Below, piece after piece: positions 21,590 through 34,129 of a stretch of DNA of 64,000 nucleotides. Source of the stretch: Tolypeutes matacus (Eukaryota; Chordata; Mammalia; Cingulata; Chlamyphoridae); assembly GCA_026826555.1 (NCBI GenBank), contig JAKSZT010054581.1, forward strand, positions 1,824,415-1,888,414, written 5' to 3'. The first letter of the stretch is position 1, and every line of letters starts with the position of its first letter. A program made the position numbers and the translations under genes. The notes under the pieces were generated by a model. The model saw nothing but the letters and a program-made list of their open reading frames with translations. It was not told the DNA's origin and did not search any database.

Positions 21590-22637
21590 TACAGCATAGA
21601 CCATTTTTGACGGCACAAGACAAGTCTCAATAAATTTTAATATATTGAAATTATGCAAAGTAACATCTTCAAACACAATGGAGTGAAGCTAGAAATCAAT
21701 AACAGAATGAAAACTGGAAATTTCTAATATTTGGAAATTGAACAGCATGTCTTCAGCTACTAATGGTTTAAAAAGGAAATGACAGGGGAAATTAGAAAAT
21801 ATGTGGGTAAGAATGAAAATGAAAATAAAATATATCAACAACTATGATATGCAGCAAGGACAGTGACAGAGAAAAATATATAGATATGAATGCCTATAGA
21901 TCTAAAGAAGTAATATCACAAATTAATTACCTAATTCACATCTTGGAAAACTAAGAAAAGAGGAGCAAACTAACCCCAAGTCTAAAAGAATTAAAATTTG
22001 GTGGAGATAACATAGAGAATAGACAATAATTGAGGGAATCAACAATACAAAAAGTTTGATTCTCTGAAAATAATCTATAAAATTGACAAATCTTTAGCAA
22101 GACTGACAATAAATAAGAGAAAATGTATAAATATCTAAAATCATAAGTTAAACTCTTGAACTTATAGTAATAAAAAGTTTATAAATGTATATGAGAAACA
22201 ATTATGCCAAAAAATGTGTAATCTAAATAAATGGAAAAATTAGTAAAAAGTACACAAAATACCTAATTGACTCAAGTAGAAATAAAAATCCTCAAATCCC
22301 TATAACAAGTACAGATATTGAAATGATAATCAAAATCAGGAAAAGTACAGGACCGTATTGACTCATTGGTAAATTAACACAAATGTTTTTTAAACTCTTC
22401 CAAAAAATTCATGGGGTGGGAAGACTTCCTAATTCATTCAATAAGGCCAGTATTGCCCTGATAGTAATCACAAGAAAAGCAAATTATAGACCAGTTTCCC
22501 TTATGAAAATACTCAAAAGATTTTGAATAAATTTCTAAAAACAGAATCCAACAGCATGTTCAAAAGTTTATTCTCCAAAATTATCCCAGAATGGAAGCAT
22601 GTTTCAACAAACAAAAATCAATCGACCTCATGCACTT
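21590..22637 (+). mobile_element. L1 C, inverted 5' segment, first part
   Basis: The plus-strand ORF2 runs from the post-endonuclease region (about 21600) into RT. It has many stops. It is interrupted by the minus-strand solo LTR at 22638-23274 and continues at 23275-23395. Confidence 0.75.
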
Positions 22638-23274
22638 TGTCATAATTTGCCAAAGCTGCTGATGCAAAATTACCAGAAGTGGATTGGCTTTTACAAAGCA
22701 AATTTATTTGGGTGAAAGCTGACAGTCCCATGGTCATGACATTTCCAAATCCTAGCACCTTCAGAGATGCTTTCTCGAAAGGCTAGCTATTGATAGATCC
22801 TGGAGTCTTGCCATATGGCAAGGCAAGATGGCAGCCAATCTCTGCCAAGGTCTCTGCCTCCCCGGTCAGGCTTACCTTCTCCTTGAGCTCAATTGGGAGC
22901 ACTCAGGAATATGTCTTGTCTATTCCTAGGACTGTCTCTTTCAGTTTCTCTGCTGATTCCAGCCTCCTGCCACCCTCTGAGCTGTAGCTGCTCCTGGATT
23001 CCTCTTTTACATGGAAGGGTCAAAATGGCAGCTGTCTTCTCTATGCTTCTGCTTCCAGTTCTCAGTTTATATAAGACCCCAGCAAGAGGTCAGAGAATGA
23101 CCCTGGGTCACTTCTCACTATTTTATTCCAATTAAAGGCCTTAAAGTTAATCAAGTAATCTTACCAAAAGATATCTTAATGCAATCTAATCAAAAGTTTT
23201 CATACCTACAGGAGTGGATTACTTCTAAGAACATGCTTTTTTCTGGGACATACAAAATAACTTCAACTCTCACA
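22638..23274 (-). mobile_element. Solo LTR, family 1 copy 3
   Basis: This is the reverse-complement match to the LTR at 1163-1670. The tract TGCTGATGCAAAATTACCAGAAG is recognisable near the left edge and CAAGATGGCAGCCA at about 22823. It interrupts the RT part of L1 C. The edges are blurred and I see no exact 5-bp duplication, so the ends are approximate by a few bases. Confidence 0.78.
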
Positions 23275-23395
23275 CACCACATAACTACAACAAAAGAAAA
23301 ATAAAACACATTGCTATCACATTAGATGCAGAAAAGAATTTGACAGACTGCATCACACTTTCCTAATATAAACATACAGAAAATTAGAAAGGAGA
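23275..23395 (+). mobile_element. L1 C, inverted 5' segment, second part
   Basis: ORF2 RT sequence resumes after the LTR with the tract ATTAGATGCAGAAAAGAATTTGACAGA shortened here to its core LDAEKNFDR, and ends near 23395. The next ORF2 residues are found on the minus strand at about 21560, consistent with an inversion. Confidence 0.72.
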
Positions 23396-26300
23396 GGGAA
23401 TTGTACTTTATTTTTAATATAAATTTCTCATCATTATATTTAATTATGAAAAATAAATTAAATTTTTAAATATTTTTAAATTTAATATAAATCAAACGAT
23501 ATTTATATATCTTTTCTCTCTCGTTTCCTTTGCTTGACATTTTGCTTGTGATATTATCCAAGTTTTTACATTTAATTATAATTTATTTTCATGTTTGCAT
23601 ATTCAACATTCTATTTTGATGGATATGCAGATGCCTTTCATCCTTGACTGTTGTGAACGATCCCACCACTGTTGGTGTAGATGTGTCCAAAATAATTGAA
23701 ATACATTTTATAGGCTTCCCTATGAATATAATTGTTAGATCAAAGAGTATGTGAATCTTAAAATTTACTAGGTAATTCCAAACTGTTTTCCAAATAAGTT
23801 GTATTAAATAAACACCTTCCTATAAGAGTTACTTTTAATTCACAACCTTAAGTAATATGATCTTTCTGAGTTTTAAAAGTCTGCTGGTTTGATTAGTATG
23901 GAGTTCTTTATGCTTGTGGCTTTATTTTGTCTATCCTAGAAGAATAATGAAGATTTGCAATTATTCAAGTTTTTCAATCATTTTATTTCCTCATTTCATT
24001 AACTGCATTAAATCATTTTGCTTTTTTTAAAATTTGAATAGGTCCAGTGTTTTCTTAATGAAATTTAGAAGTCCTTTATATAATATGGCTACAAATAGTT
24101 TTAGAGTTGCATATGTGATAACAAATATTGTCCCCTCTCTGGACTGGGTTCTCACCTTCTTAATGCTGATATTTATGAACAGTTATCAATTGAATCAATG
24201 TAGTAATTTTTACCAGTCCTTTTCTTCATGGTTAGTGTTTTTATATCTTGTCAAATAAATTCTGCAGGAAAGAAGATATACCTCTATGTTATCTTTGAAA
24301 ATTTTCCTTTAAAGTATTGTTCTATAACCAACCTGGATTTCCTCTATATATATGATGTGTGTGATATCAAATTTATTAATTCCTTCCAAACACATTGAAT
24401 TTACTCTATACTTTATTGGAAAAAGGAGCACATTCTCCAACTGTTATGCAAAGCTTGAATTGTCATAAAATAATCACATTTTATGGCTTTATTTCTAGTT
24501 TGTCTGTTCTGCCCATATATCCCTTCCTCAAAGTTCAATATGAAAAAGTCATCTCAATTTATGAAAGTAAAATCAGACCACCCTCATTGTTTTAGTAAAG
24601 TGATATCTTGAGCATTTTTATGTTTGATAATTTGTTTTCCAGTGAAATTAATGCATTGTCAATTTTCACTACAAATAAACTGGTGGAATTTCATTGAATG
24701 TATAAATTAAATTGAAGCTATTTAACATTCCACTTACTGAACTGTGAAAGCACTATGTTGATAAGCTTTGAAAACTATGTAAAATACATGCATTACTGAG
24801 TGATGTGTACTTATATTGACTTACAGTTAACGTTAAAACAAACAACTCATTTAGTGAACTGTGAAAACACATTCCATTTGAAGATGGCTTTTCTCTTGCT
24901 TACATAAATATAGAATCTATTAACAAAATTATCAAGACCCATGCTTGTTTCTTCCCTGGAGGAAAGCCAGGCAATAAGAAGAGAGAATTCTGTGATTTCC
25001 CATTGGAGAATGACTTTATATAGTGTGTAAAGAAATTCAAGCCTAAGGGTGTTTTCAATAGGATTGTAAATTTTGTGGTTAACATATGGAAAAGGCTGGT
25101 AGCTCTATTTTGTCCACACTTGTAGAATAGCTAGAAAATACTCAAAGATATAATAAAGGCAAATATATTACTGAGAAGACAAATGTCATCCAAGAAAACT
25201 CAAACACTGCCTTCAATGTCTTTTCCAGCAAAGAAGCCTGATAATAGTTGGAAAAGATAGAGGAATAATTTATGTTTAAGCACAATGATGAAAACAATGC
25301 AGAAAATCATAAGCAAATAGTGGAGCTGAACATATGGGTGAATTGAACATGTGGGTTTGATACTAATAAAGGCAGACCACACAGGAGATAAACTCACAGT
25401 TATGCCATGGTAAAGGGGGTTGAGGAGAATTGTGTAGGCCCAAGATTCCACACACTGAGAAGTGACATTGAGTCTGTAAACTGCAGAAAAGTGATTTCAA
25501 TAAATTTGTCTACTGAAGTTACTGAATAAAAAGCAAGTGAATAAAGAACATAATCAAACCAAAAATAAATAAATAAATAAATTAGAAGATTGTCTAATAT
25601 GACTAATTTTCAACAAACACTTCAGATATGCAAAAAGGAAATATGACCTATAAACACAAACATGCACACTATCATGTAAAAAGCATGTAATAGAATCTAC
25701 CCTTTAAGGTCTCTTGATTTTGCACTTAAAAAGATATTAAAGCAGACACTGTAAATAGATTCAAAGAACTAAAAGCAGCCATGAAATAAGTAGTAAACGA
25801 AGATACAATGAAAATATATTATCAGATATCAACATCACACATATGAATAAACAGGATTTTTTATATTTTTAAATTTAAAAAGAAAATTTAATAAACCTAA
25901 TGTTAATTATGAAGTTAAAAATTATAATAACTGATATAAAAAATTCCCTAAATGTATTCAAAAGTTTATGTGAGTGGTACTAATAAATAATCAGAGAACC
26001 TTATGTTTGAATGATAGATATTAAGCAATATGAGTAACAGAAGAAAAAAAAAAAGAAGGAAAAGAATACAAGAGAAATGTAGGAAATGACTAATGGTACC
26101 AACACATAATTAACTGGATTGACAGAAATAGTTCAGAAAATGGAGTAGAAAAAATTATTTAAATATACCATTGCTGCCTTTACAGATTTCATTATAAACA
26201 TGAATCAACTTATCTCCAAAGGTTAGTGAACTCCATGTAGAATAAAGCAAGGACCTATGCTTAGATATGTCACAGCTAAACTATCTAATATAAGCCAAAG

Positions 26301-26934
26301 AGAAGATCATGAAACCAGGAATGAAAAACATCCCATGATATTTATGAAATCCCAAAAAGATTACAAGTGACTTCTCATTAGAAAATAATGAAGCCAGGAT
26401 GCATTTCGATTGCATTTTCTAAATACTAAAACAAAAAGACTAAAACAAATGTCAACCTAAGGTTTATATACAACACAGCAATCTTTCAATGATATAAGCA
26501 ATTTAGAATTAAACTATGATATATAAAAGATATATGAAAATCTTGAAAGTAATCAGTCTTGTCATAGCAACAGGAAAATTTGAATAATTAAATGTCCATC
26601 ACTTCTATTGAATTTATCAGAATTGTGGTTTTAGGATAAATTGCCACTCCAATATATATGGGGAAGTAAAATACACAGAAGTATATCTGACATTTTATCA
26701 CCTGGAATGGAAACTTTGGAACCATACATTTGTAGAAAACCTACATGGTAATTAAAAAACAATCCATGCATTTCTTTTGCACTTTCCCCATTTTTTTGAA
26801 TGTCCCAATCCACTAATTATATTTTGTTTTGTTTTGGTTTTTTGTTTGATTTTTTCCCCCTGAGTTTCCTTATGTTTGTCTCTTGCATGTAAGCTTATCA
26901 TTGTTGTTTCTTTTTCCTATTAAGTGTATTTGAT
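23396..26934. other. A+T-rich stretch, no gene seen; weak old L1 traces
   Basis: About 23520-23870 resembles a very old minus-strand L1 end. The remainder has only short reading frames with no recognisable domain. A TAAA-type microsatellite lies at about 25560-25582 and an A-rich run at about 26041-26060. Confidence 0.5.
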
Positions 26935-28835
26935 TATTTTATGGACTACATGTTCATGGAGGATTTGGATCACAGAAGGGTTACAATGTGTACTGCAGGG
27001 GATTATTGGTGGGGGATGTCTGGGAGGGGGGATTCATGGGAGTTAGTTCATCTGAATATACATGAAAGATATACAAAATTGTTCAAAAGATTAAAAGATG
27101 GGGCATGGTCACGATGGGTGGACAATCACACAATAAATGAGGGAATATGAATTCCTAGCCTGGAGAGCTCTGCCACAGTCTCCAAGAGAGCAGCAATAGT
27201 CCTCTGAGTGCAGGGACAGTGTCTGTCAAAAGAAGATGGCCCATTGATGAGTTCTTTTTATTGATGACTACCCTTGTGAGTCTTTGCTCTTGTAACTGAG
27301 ACTTAGCTTGCTGTTGTGGGGTGCCTAAGGGTTGCCACCTGGGAGCATCCTTGTTGCTCAAATGTGACCTCTCTCTAAGCCAAACTCAGCACATGAATGC
27401 ATTACCTTCCCCCCAACATGGGACATGACTCCCGGGGAGGAGCCTCCCTGGCAACGAGGGATTAATACCAAGTGCCAACTGGCAACACAACTGGAAAAAG
27501 ACCTTGAATAAAAGGGGGAAAAGGTAAAGACAAATGAGTTCAAGTGGCTAAGAGACTTCAAAGAGAGTCAGGTGGTCATCCCAGAGGCAACTTTTATGCA
27601 TACCTCAGTAGGAGCTCATAGAATGTCAAAGTGCTTATCACCCCACACAGAGGGGCTCCTGAGAGCTCTGGAGACACTTAGGTCCTATATAAGGGGGGAT
27701 AGCCCCAGACACTGATGCCTTATCAGTGGGCTCTATTTGGGAATCTGTGCTCCTGAGAGTGACAGAATTGGACTCAAATAAGTCCTCCTTGCACATGGCT
27801 CATCAGTCCCTTCTATTCAAACCTATATGTGATGCTTGAGTTTTTAGGTATACTTCCAGAGACTGGAGCCTCTGGCATACCTATGTGCCAGGTGTGCGTG
27901 GAATCTCGGTGGAGCTCCAACTCCTACCCTACAGCTCAATGGACTCATCCAAGTCACCTGGCGAGGAGACAATGATGGACAACGGCCATCCCAGGGAATG
28001 GAGAGGGCCTGCATCTGCAGGCAGGATCATCCCACCCACCTTAACCATGGGATATAAGCCCTCTCTCACTTGGAGGTGGAGTGGACATCACCATCCCAGT
28101 CCTGTCAGGATTGGGGGAAGAAATATAGACTAGAGTGGACTTGATGATAGTCTCTTGTACACATATGGTGATTCTAGCAATGGAAGAAATTATAACAATG
28201 ATGTGGAGCCAGTGGCCACTTGACACTTTCAGGGCAGGGAGGGGATGTGCCGTTGAAATACAGGGGCTTCTTTAGGATTTGGAGGTTGTCCTGAGTACCT
28301 TTGTGGCAACAAATGTAGGCCATTTTAAATCAGCACACACCTCTCAGAACTGTGTGGGAGAGAGTGTGGTCTACGATGTGAACTGTGATCTATGGTTGGT
28401 GGCAAGGCCCCAGGATGTGTAAGTCCATTGAGGGTGGTGGGCCACACTTGTGGGAGATGTTTGTGTGGGACGTGGTGGGAGGTGTGGGAGGTGGGCAACA
28501 TGGGAATCCCGGTGGGTTCCATGTAATATTTTAGGTAATCTAAGCACCTCTTAATCTATATTTATATATGTATAAATAAATAAAAAAATCCAAATCAGGG
28601 TGATATTTCATATATAAGACCATTTTTACAGAATATAAATACAAATATGCAAGAGAGACAGAATAGCAGCCATGTATGACAAGGAAAGGATAGATTGAGA
28701 GGTTTATTATTATTATTGTAATAATGAAAATGCTATTAAAATGATTGAAGTGATAATTGTAAAACTGTGTGATTATACCAAATACCATTGATTGTACACT
28801 TTGAAAGATTTATGTTTTATTAATATGTATCAAAT
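26935..28835 (+). mobile_element. L1 3'-end unit of a second subfamily (plus strand)
   Basis: This G+C-richer block reads as the 3' end of a retrotransposon. It matches, in reverse complement, 35520-37170 over most of its length, for example TTGGATCACAGAAGG and GGCTAAGAGACTTCAAAG. Its last 500 bp match the fragment at 2231-2637. It ends in A+T-rich sequence with AATAAATAAA near 28575. No ORF2 is attached, so it may be a 5'-truncated copy. That it is an L1 3' UTR is inferred from position and repetition. Confidence 0.65.
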
Positions 28836-29440
28836 CGATTTGCTAAATAATTGTTAATGCTATTATATACAACTAAATTAATAAATTCAATAATTTCTTT
28901 AAAAAGAATAACAATCTGTGCATGTGAACATGGGATAGCTTGTGACTGACAGACAGATGGGAATGATATCTTTGTGGTGTCCAACACTATCATGCTTATT
29001 ACAAATAGGAATCCTATCATATGCTCAGAGTGAAACTTTGAAAGCCATTGTTAAATACACTCAGAGGTTTTTCTATAAACAAGATATTATAACCTGAACA
29101 AAAATAAATGAAATTAAAAGTTTATTAGCAACTATTCCCACATAAGGAAATATTCTTTACTCAATTCCACCACCTCTAGCCTCTTCCATTCATAAACAAT
29201 TAATCAATTGTGATTCAGTATAGCAACAGTAGATTACTGCTGAAAGATATTCAAGACACAGTTCTATCTCAGATGTTCTTACAAAGCTCAAGGCAACATG
29301 GGAGGCAAAACAAGAGATTTAGAGTAATTTGAAGCCTCTGGCATAAACAGCTACAGGAAATCTTACAGAAGACCAACTTCCAACAAGTTTAACCTAACAC
29401 ATCACTATAACTCTTAGCGAATACATCACGATTGGATTTT
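28836..29440. other. A+T-rich stretch, nothing recognised
   Basis: There are no coding frames of note and no repeat ends that I can identify. Confidence 0.5.
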
Positions 29441-30110
29441 TCTCAGTTTTCCAGAGTTGCTATGACAATACTACTCAATAGGAAGACTTTTAAAAAATAA
29501 TTCACTGTCTCACAGGTTCAGAATCCAGAAGTCTCAGATAAAGGGTTCAGCAAGCTTATGATTTTCTCAGCGTCTATAGTATTCTGGTGCTGCCTTGCCA
29601 CAATTCTTGGTTGTTTCTTGGCTTATGACTCCTTTCTCATGGCAATCTCTATCTCTTTGAATTTGCTTATTTGCTTTCCAAGGAATTCCATCTTCTTTCT
29701 TTAAGGATTCTTGTAATATGTTTGAAGACCCACGTTGATTCATTTGGCCACATCAGAATAGGATATCAGAAGATTATTAATAAATTTATTCACACCATAG
29801 CTTACTTTAACATATTAAAATTATTGTTTCCAAATGGGTCCATTAACAATGGGGAACATATTAAGATTGAGGACATATCTTTTGTTGTGGTGCTTCTTTC
29901 AATCCATTGCAGTCCTCTACAGGAATCCAAATGGCATGTTTTCCAGATGCAAAGTTCATACACCTCTTCCTAATAGCCATATCCTTAAATCACTTCAGTA
30001 ATAACTTGGAGTCCAAAATCTCCTCAAAGTATGTTATGGATTTCAGCTGTCCTGGGGCAAAAATCATGTCCATCAATGGTCTTGTTAAACCTATTTGATA
30101 AATCATTTGA
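29441..30110. repeat. Possible old interspersed repeat
   Basis: The opening (TTTTCCAGAGTTGCTATGAC ... TCACAGGTTCAGAATCC) resembles a pattern common in old mammalian LTR or DNA repeats. I cannot name it. The 100-codon plus-strand frame at 29671-29973 shows no domain and is probably chance. Confidence 0.35.
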
Positions 30111-30654
30111 TTTCTAAGTAAATTGGTGGTTCAGTATAAGATATTATTACAGGTGAAAATAGGTGAAAGGAAAACAGAAGTGATTGGACCCACAAAGGTC
30201 TGAAACCAGTAATGCAAACTCCATAAGATTCTAAGGTCTGATTCAGAGAATGGGCTCTGAATATGTTAAGACTAATCATAATCTATGTACAAGTTGACTT
30301 AAACAGAGCATGTGGCTATTTATTTAGTTACCCTAGGCTTTGACTGATTTTGACCAATGAACATATAATTATATTCAGTTCCTCACCTTTTTGCAGCTTT
30401 ATACCTGTAAGGTATAAAGCTATATTTACGATTGTGGAAAATATAATGTGGGAAAGTGTGGGAGGTATAGGGGGTGGGATATATGGCAATCCCCTATATT
30501 TTCCATGTAACATTTGTGTAATCTAAATCTTCTTAAACATTACTGTGTAAGCTGAGAATCACCTAAGAGACATGTGGATCCTCCTTTCCAAAATGAAAGA
30601 AAATCTTTCCTCCCTGTCTCCTCCCCAAGCATACCAAGCCACTTCTGGAAGAGC
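30111..30654. other. Non-coding stretch with an L1 3'-end-like piece
   Basis: About 30425-30540 (GTGGGAAAGTGTGGGAGG ... GTAATCTAAATC) resembles the 3' end at 28440-28550. The rest is unassigned. Confidence 0.4.
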
Positions 30655-31618
30655 TAAAGTGGTAAAAATACCATGGTATGGACATTAAGATAGACATATA
30701 GACCAGTGGAACCAAATTGTTCAGAAACAGATCCTCACATTTGTGGTCAAGTGGTATTTGACAAGTCTCTCAAGACTACCCAGCTAGGGCAGAAGAGTCT
30801 ATTCAACAAAAAGTGCTGGAAAAAATGGATATTCATTTCCAAAAGACAGAAGGAGGATCCCTCATACCTCATACCTCATTCAAAAATTAACTCAAAATGG
30901 ACAAAAGACCTGAATATAAAAGCTATAACCATGAAACTACTAATAGAAAGTGTAGGGTAACATCTTTAATAAATGGTAGTAGTTGGTGGTTTCTTAAACC
31001 TTACATCGAAAGCACAGGCAATGAATGAAAACATGGATAAATGGGACCTCCTAAAAATTAATTAGTTTTGTGCTTCAAGGGACTTTCTCAAGGAAATGAA
31101 AAGGTAGCCTTCTTAATGTGAGAATATATATGAAGAAGGGTATGATTTCGATCTTATAGATGATACAACTCAACAATAAAATGAAAAGAAATCCAATTTT
31201 AAAAATGTGTAAAAGACTTAGATATTTTTCCAAAAACAAAATACAAATGGCCAAAAAGCTCATGAAAAATGTTCAATATCAATAGTAATTATGGAAATGT
31301 AAATCAAAAAAACAATGAGATATCATGTTACAACTTATAGAATGACCATTATTTAAAAAAAGAACAAAACAGAAAACTACAAGTTCTGGAGAGGATGTGA
31401 AAAATAAAAATATTCCTTCACTGTTGGTGGGAATGTAAAATGGTGCAATCTCTGTGAAGGTAGTTTGGTGATATATCAGGAAGCTAAATACACAAATGCC
31501 ATATGATCCAGCTATCCCTCTACTAGGAATATATCCAGAAGAACTGAAAACAAGGACACAAATAGGTATTTATACATCAATGTTCATAGTGGCATTATTA
31601 ATAATTGCCATAAGATGG
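30655..31618 (+). mobile_element. L1 D, ORF2 C-terminal part
   Basis: The plus-strand ORF2 is in the region after RT. The tract at 30706-30960 keeps an open frame (CGQVVFDKSL, KWTKDLNIKAI). It includes 30670-30736, the apparent source of the patch at 14953-15019. It is frameshifted downstream and interrupted at 31619 by a solo LTR. Confidence 0.82.
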
Positions 31619-32404
31619 TGCTGATGCAAAATACCAGAAATCTGTTGGCTTTTATAAAGGGTATTGATTTGGGGTAGAAGCTTATAGTTACCATGCCATA
31701 AATTGTAAGCTACTTCCCTCACCAAAGTCTGTTATCATGTGTTGGAGCAAGATGGCTGCCATCTGCAAAGGTCCAGCCTTCCTCTTCCGCTTAAGGCTCT
31801 GTGGTACCAGCTTCTCCCAATATCACCTGTAGGCTGGGGTATGTCTCATCTCTCTCCTAGGGCTCATTTCTCTCTGGGCTCAGCTGCTCTGTTCTCTCCA
31901 CAAGGTCAGTTGTAGTCTTCCAGGCTCTCTATCCTCCCAGGGCCTCTACTGTGTTTGTGAAGCTGTCTCTATTCCTCTGTGTTCTTCTCCTATATGTTTA
32001 TGTCCCAGTTCCATAGTTCCCAGTTCCCAGTTCACTAGTCCATAGTTCATTCCCCAATCCTGAGGATTCTGGGATGGTGATATCCATTCCACCTCTAACT
32101 GAGAGGGGGTTTTGATCCCATACAGCAAATGGATGGGACTCTCTTGCTTGCCATTGTCGGCTCACTCATTTCCTTGGTATGGTGGTTGTCAATCCTCACC
32201 TCCTTGTTAATTGTCCTGGTTGAGTCCAATAAACTGTTTTCTCTGTGGTGGGCAGGTACTCAACATCCTACTGATGTGGCCCAATCAAGTAAAAGTGAAA
32301 CTTCTCAAGATAATACAATCTAATATGCCCAGAGGAACAGACCAGTTTACAAACATAATCCAAAATCTCTTTCTGGAATTCCTAAACAATATCAAACTGT
32401 TACA
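31619..32404 (-). mobile_element. Solo LTR, family 1 copy 4, containing a 197-bp foreign patch
   Basis: In reverse complement this matches the LTRs at 1163-1670 and 62186-62835. The LTR start is preserved at the right edge (ends TGTTACA on the plus strand), while about 20 bases of the opposite end seem lost. The patch at 32040-32236 interrupts LTR homology, which resumes directly afterwards (ACTGATGTGGCCCAATC). Without the patch the LTR is about 589 bp. Confidence 0.82.
32040..32236 (+). other. 197-bp patch identical to 35995-36191
   Basis: All 197 bases are identical to 35995-36191 in the same orientation, 3,955 bp away. The flanks differ at once on both sides. In the 36-kb copy the sequence belongs to a longer L1 3'-end repeat that continues in both directions. 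Here it lies inside an LTR. No polyA and no clear target duplication accompany it. A short CCATAGTTC lies both at the left end of the patch and about 30 bp upstream, which could have served as microhomology. Confidence 0.9.
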
Positions 32405-33105
32405 GTTTGGAAAAACCCAAATGTCCATCAATCAATGAATGGATAAACAAAATGTGGTATATATATATACAATGTAATATGCTGCTGTTTGAAGAGGTGA
32501 AATTGGGGCATATATGACAACATATATGAACCTCACAGACATGCTCAGTGAAATAAGCCAGAAACAAAAGAACAAATATTGTATAGTCTCACTAGTATGG
32601 GCTAACTACAAAGAAAAAAAAACAACATATAACTCTAGGGATATAAATGTCAATTGAAAGCAAGCTAGAGAATAATCACAGGGATTGAATAACACAGTGA
32701 GCTCAGAGGTGGATGGGAATTGAATTTAACAGTACAAATGGAAGAATGTGAACTAGAGAGGATGTACGTCACTATTGCAGGGTGGTAAGAATGTGGAGAA
32801 GCATGGGAAAAATACAATTAATGTAAACTTTGGACTATAGTTAACATCAATAAAGTAATATTCTTGCATCAATGCCAAAGATGTACTGTGTTAATAATAG
32901 TGAGTATGGAAAAAATATGCCAAATTTACACTATGGACCATAGTTAGCTGTTATAATCCGATGATATTATCACATTATCTGTAACAAATGTTCCACTGCA
33001 GAGTGGTCTGTTGGTGAAGAGGTGTTGTATGGAAATTCTGCACATGTGCATGAATGTTTTGTAAGGTCACAACTTCTACAATTAAAATAAGTTTTAAAAA
33101 CATGA
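32405..33105 (+). mobile_element. L1 D, end of ORF2 and 3' UTR
   Basis: L1 sequence resumes with AAAAACCCAAATGTCCATC and passes through the end of ORF2 into a 3' UTR ending in A-rich sequence near 33100. A TA repeat occurs at 32459-32470. Confidence 0.82.
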
Positions 33106-33960
33106 AGATAAACTCTAAAATATAAGTACTGATGGTTAATGTAGGTAAGATTTTTAACACATTATCATGAATAAAATTAACAGGATGATTGATAAATCAT
33201 CAATAAATGTGGTTGTGGATGAAAGGAGTAGTCTAGAAATATAAATGTCAATTGAAAGAAAACTAGACAAGAATCTGGGGACTGTATAACAGTGAACTCC
33301 GTGTTGGATGAGGATTGTGGTTAAAAGTACAAATACAAGAAAGTTCTTCTATGAAGAACAAATGTACATTACTATTATAAAGTGGTAAAAATATAGTGAT
33401 ACATGGGAAAATACAATTAATGTAACTTATGGATAATACTTAACAATATTGTAATATTCTTTCATTAATGTCAAAAAAGGTACTTATCAATACTAAGGGT
33501 CAATAAAAGGGGATTTTTTTCCATTAGACTAAGGAAAATATTCTAAAATTTACTGGGGCAAAGAGTACACAACTCTGTTATCAAACTGATAGCCACTGAA
33601 TGTACACTTTGGTTGGATTGTACAAGGAATTGGGGTATATAACACAGTGAACCATGTGCTGGATGATGGACTATCATTAACAGTACAAAGATGAGAATAT
33701 TCTCACATGAACTATTGCAAATGTACAATGCTAATACATAGTGTTAATAATAAGGGGTGTATGGGAAGAGTATACCAAATGTAAGCTATGGCCCATAGTT
33801 AGCAGTACTATTTTGATGGTGTTCTTTCATATTTTTTAACAAATATTCCATGAAAATGTAAGGTGTTGGTGGAGGAGTATGTATGGGAATTCTACACATT
33901 ATGGATGTTGTTTTGTAAGCTCACATCTCTAATAAAAATACAAAAAAAATGAGAACTTTA
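33106..33960 (+). repeat. Two further L1 3' UTR fragments in tandem
   Basis: About 33200-33490 and about 33590-33950 each match the 3' UTR that ends at 33105. The second ends with AATAAAAATACAAAAAAAA at about 33932-33950. They look like separate 5'-truncated inserts, or partial duplications of one. Confidence 0.65.
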
Positions 33961-34129
33961 AATGAAAATAATTAATAAGAAACATGTTGAGGAATAGTAA
34001 CTTTTAAGGTAATTTATTCAAACAAATTAACATTTATATCTCTAAAATTGTATAATTATAAAGCAACTACAATGCAGTAGGTAAAGTCCTTAAATAAGAG
34101 TGAAGCAATTTAAAATATTATAGACTCAA
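33961..34129. other. Short A+T-rich spacer
   Basis: Nothing is recognised in this spacer. Confidence 0.4.

Noticed and set aside
32129..32323. Small hydrophobic reading frame shared almost perfectly with 36084-36311, which looked like a conserved membrane peptide.
   Set aside because: The shared part lies exactly within the 197-bp copied patch. The frames diverge at the patch edge, and the related repeat at about 28 kb does not keep the frame.
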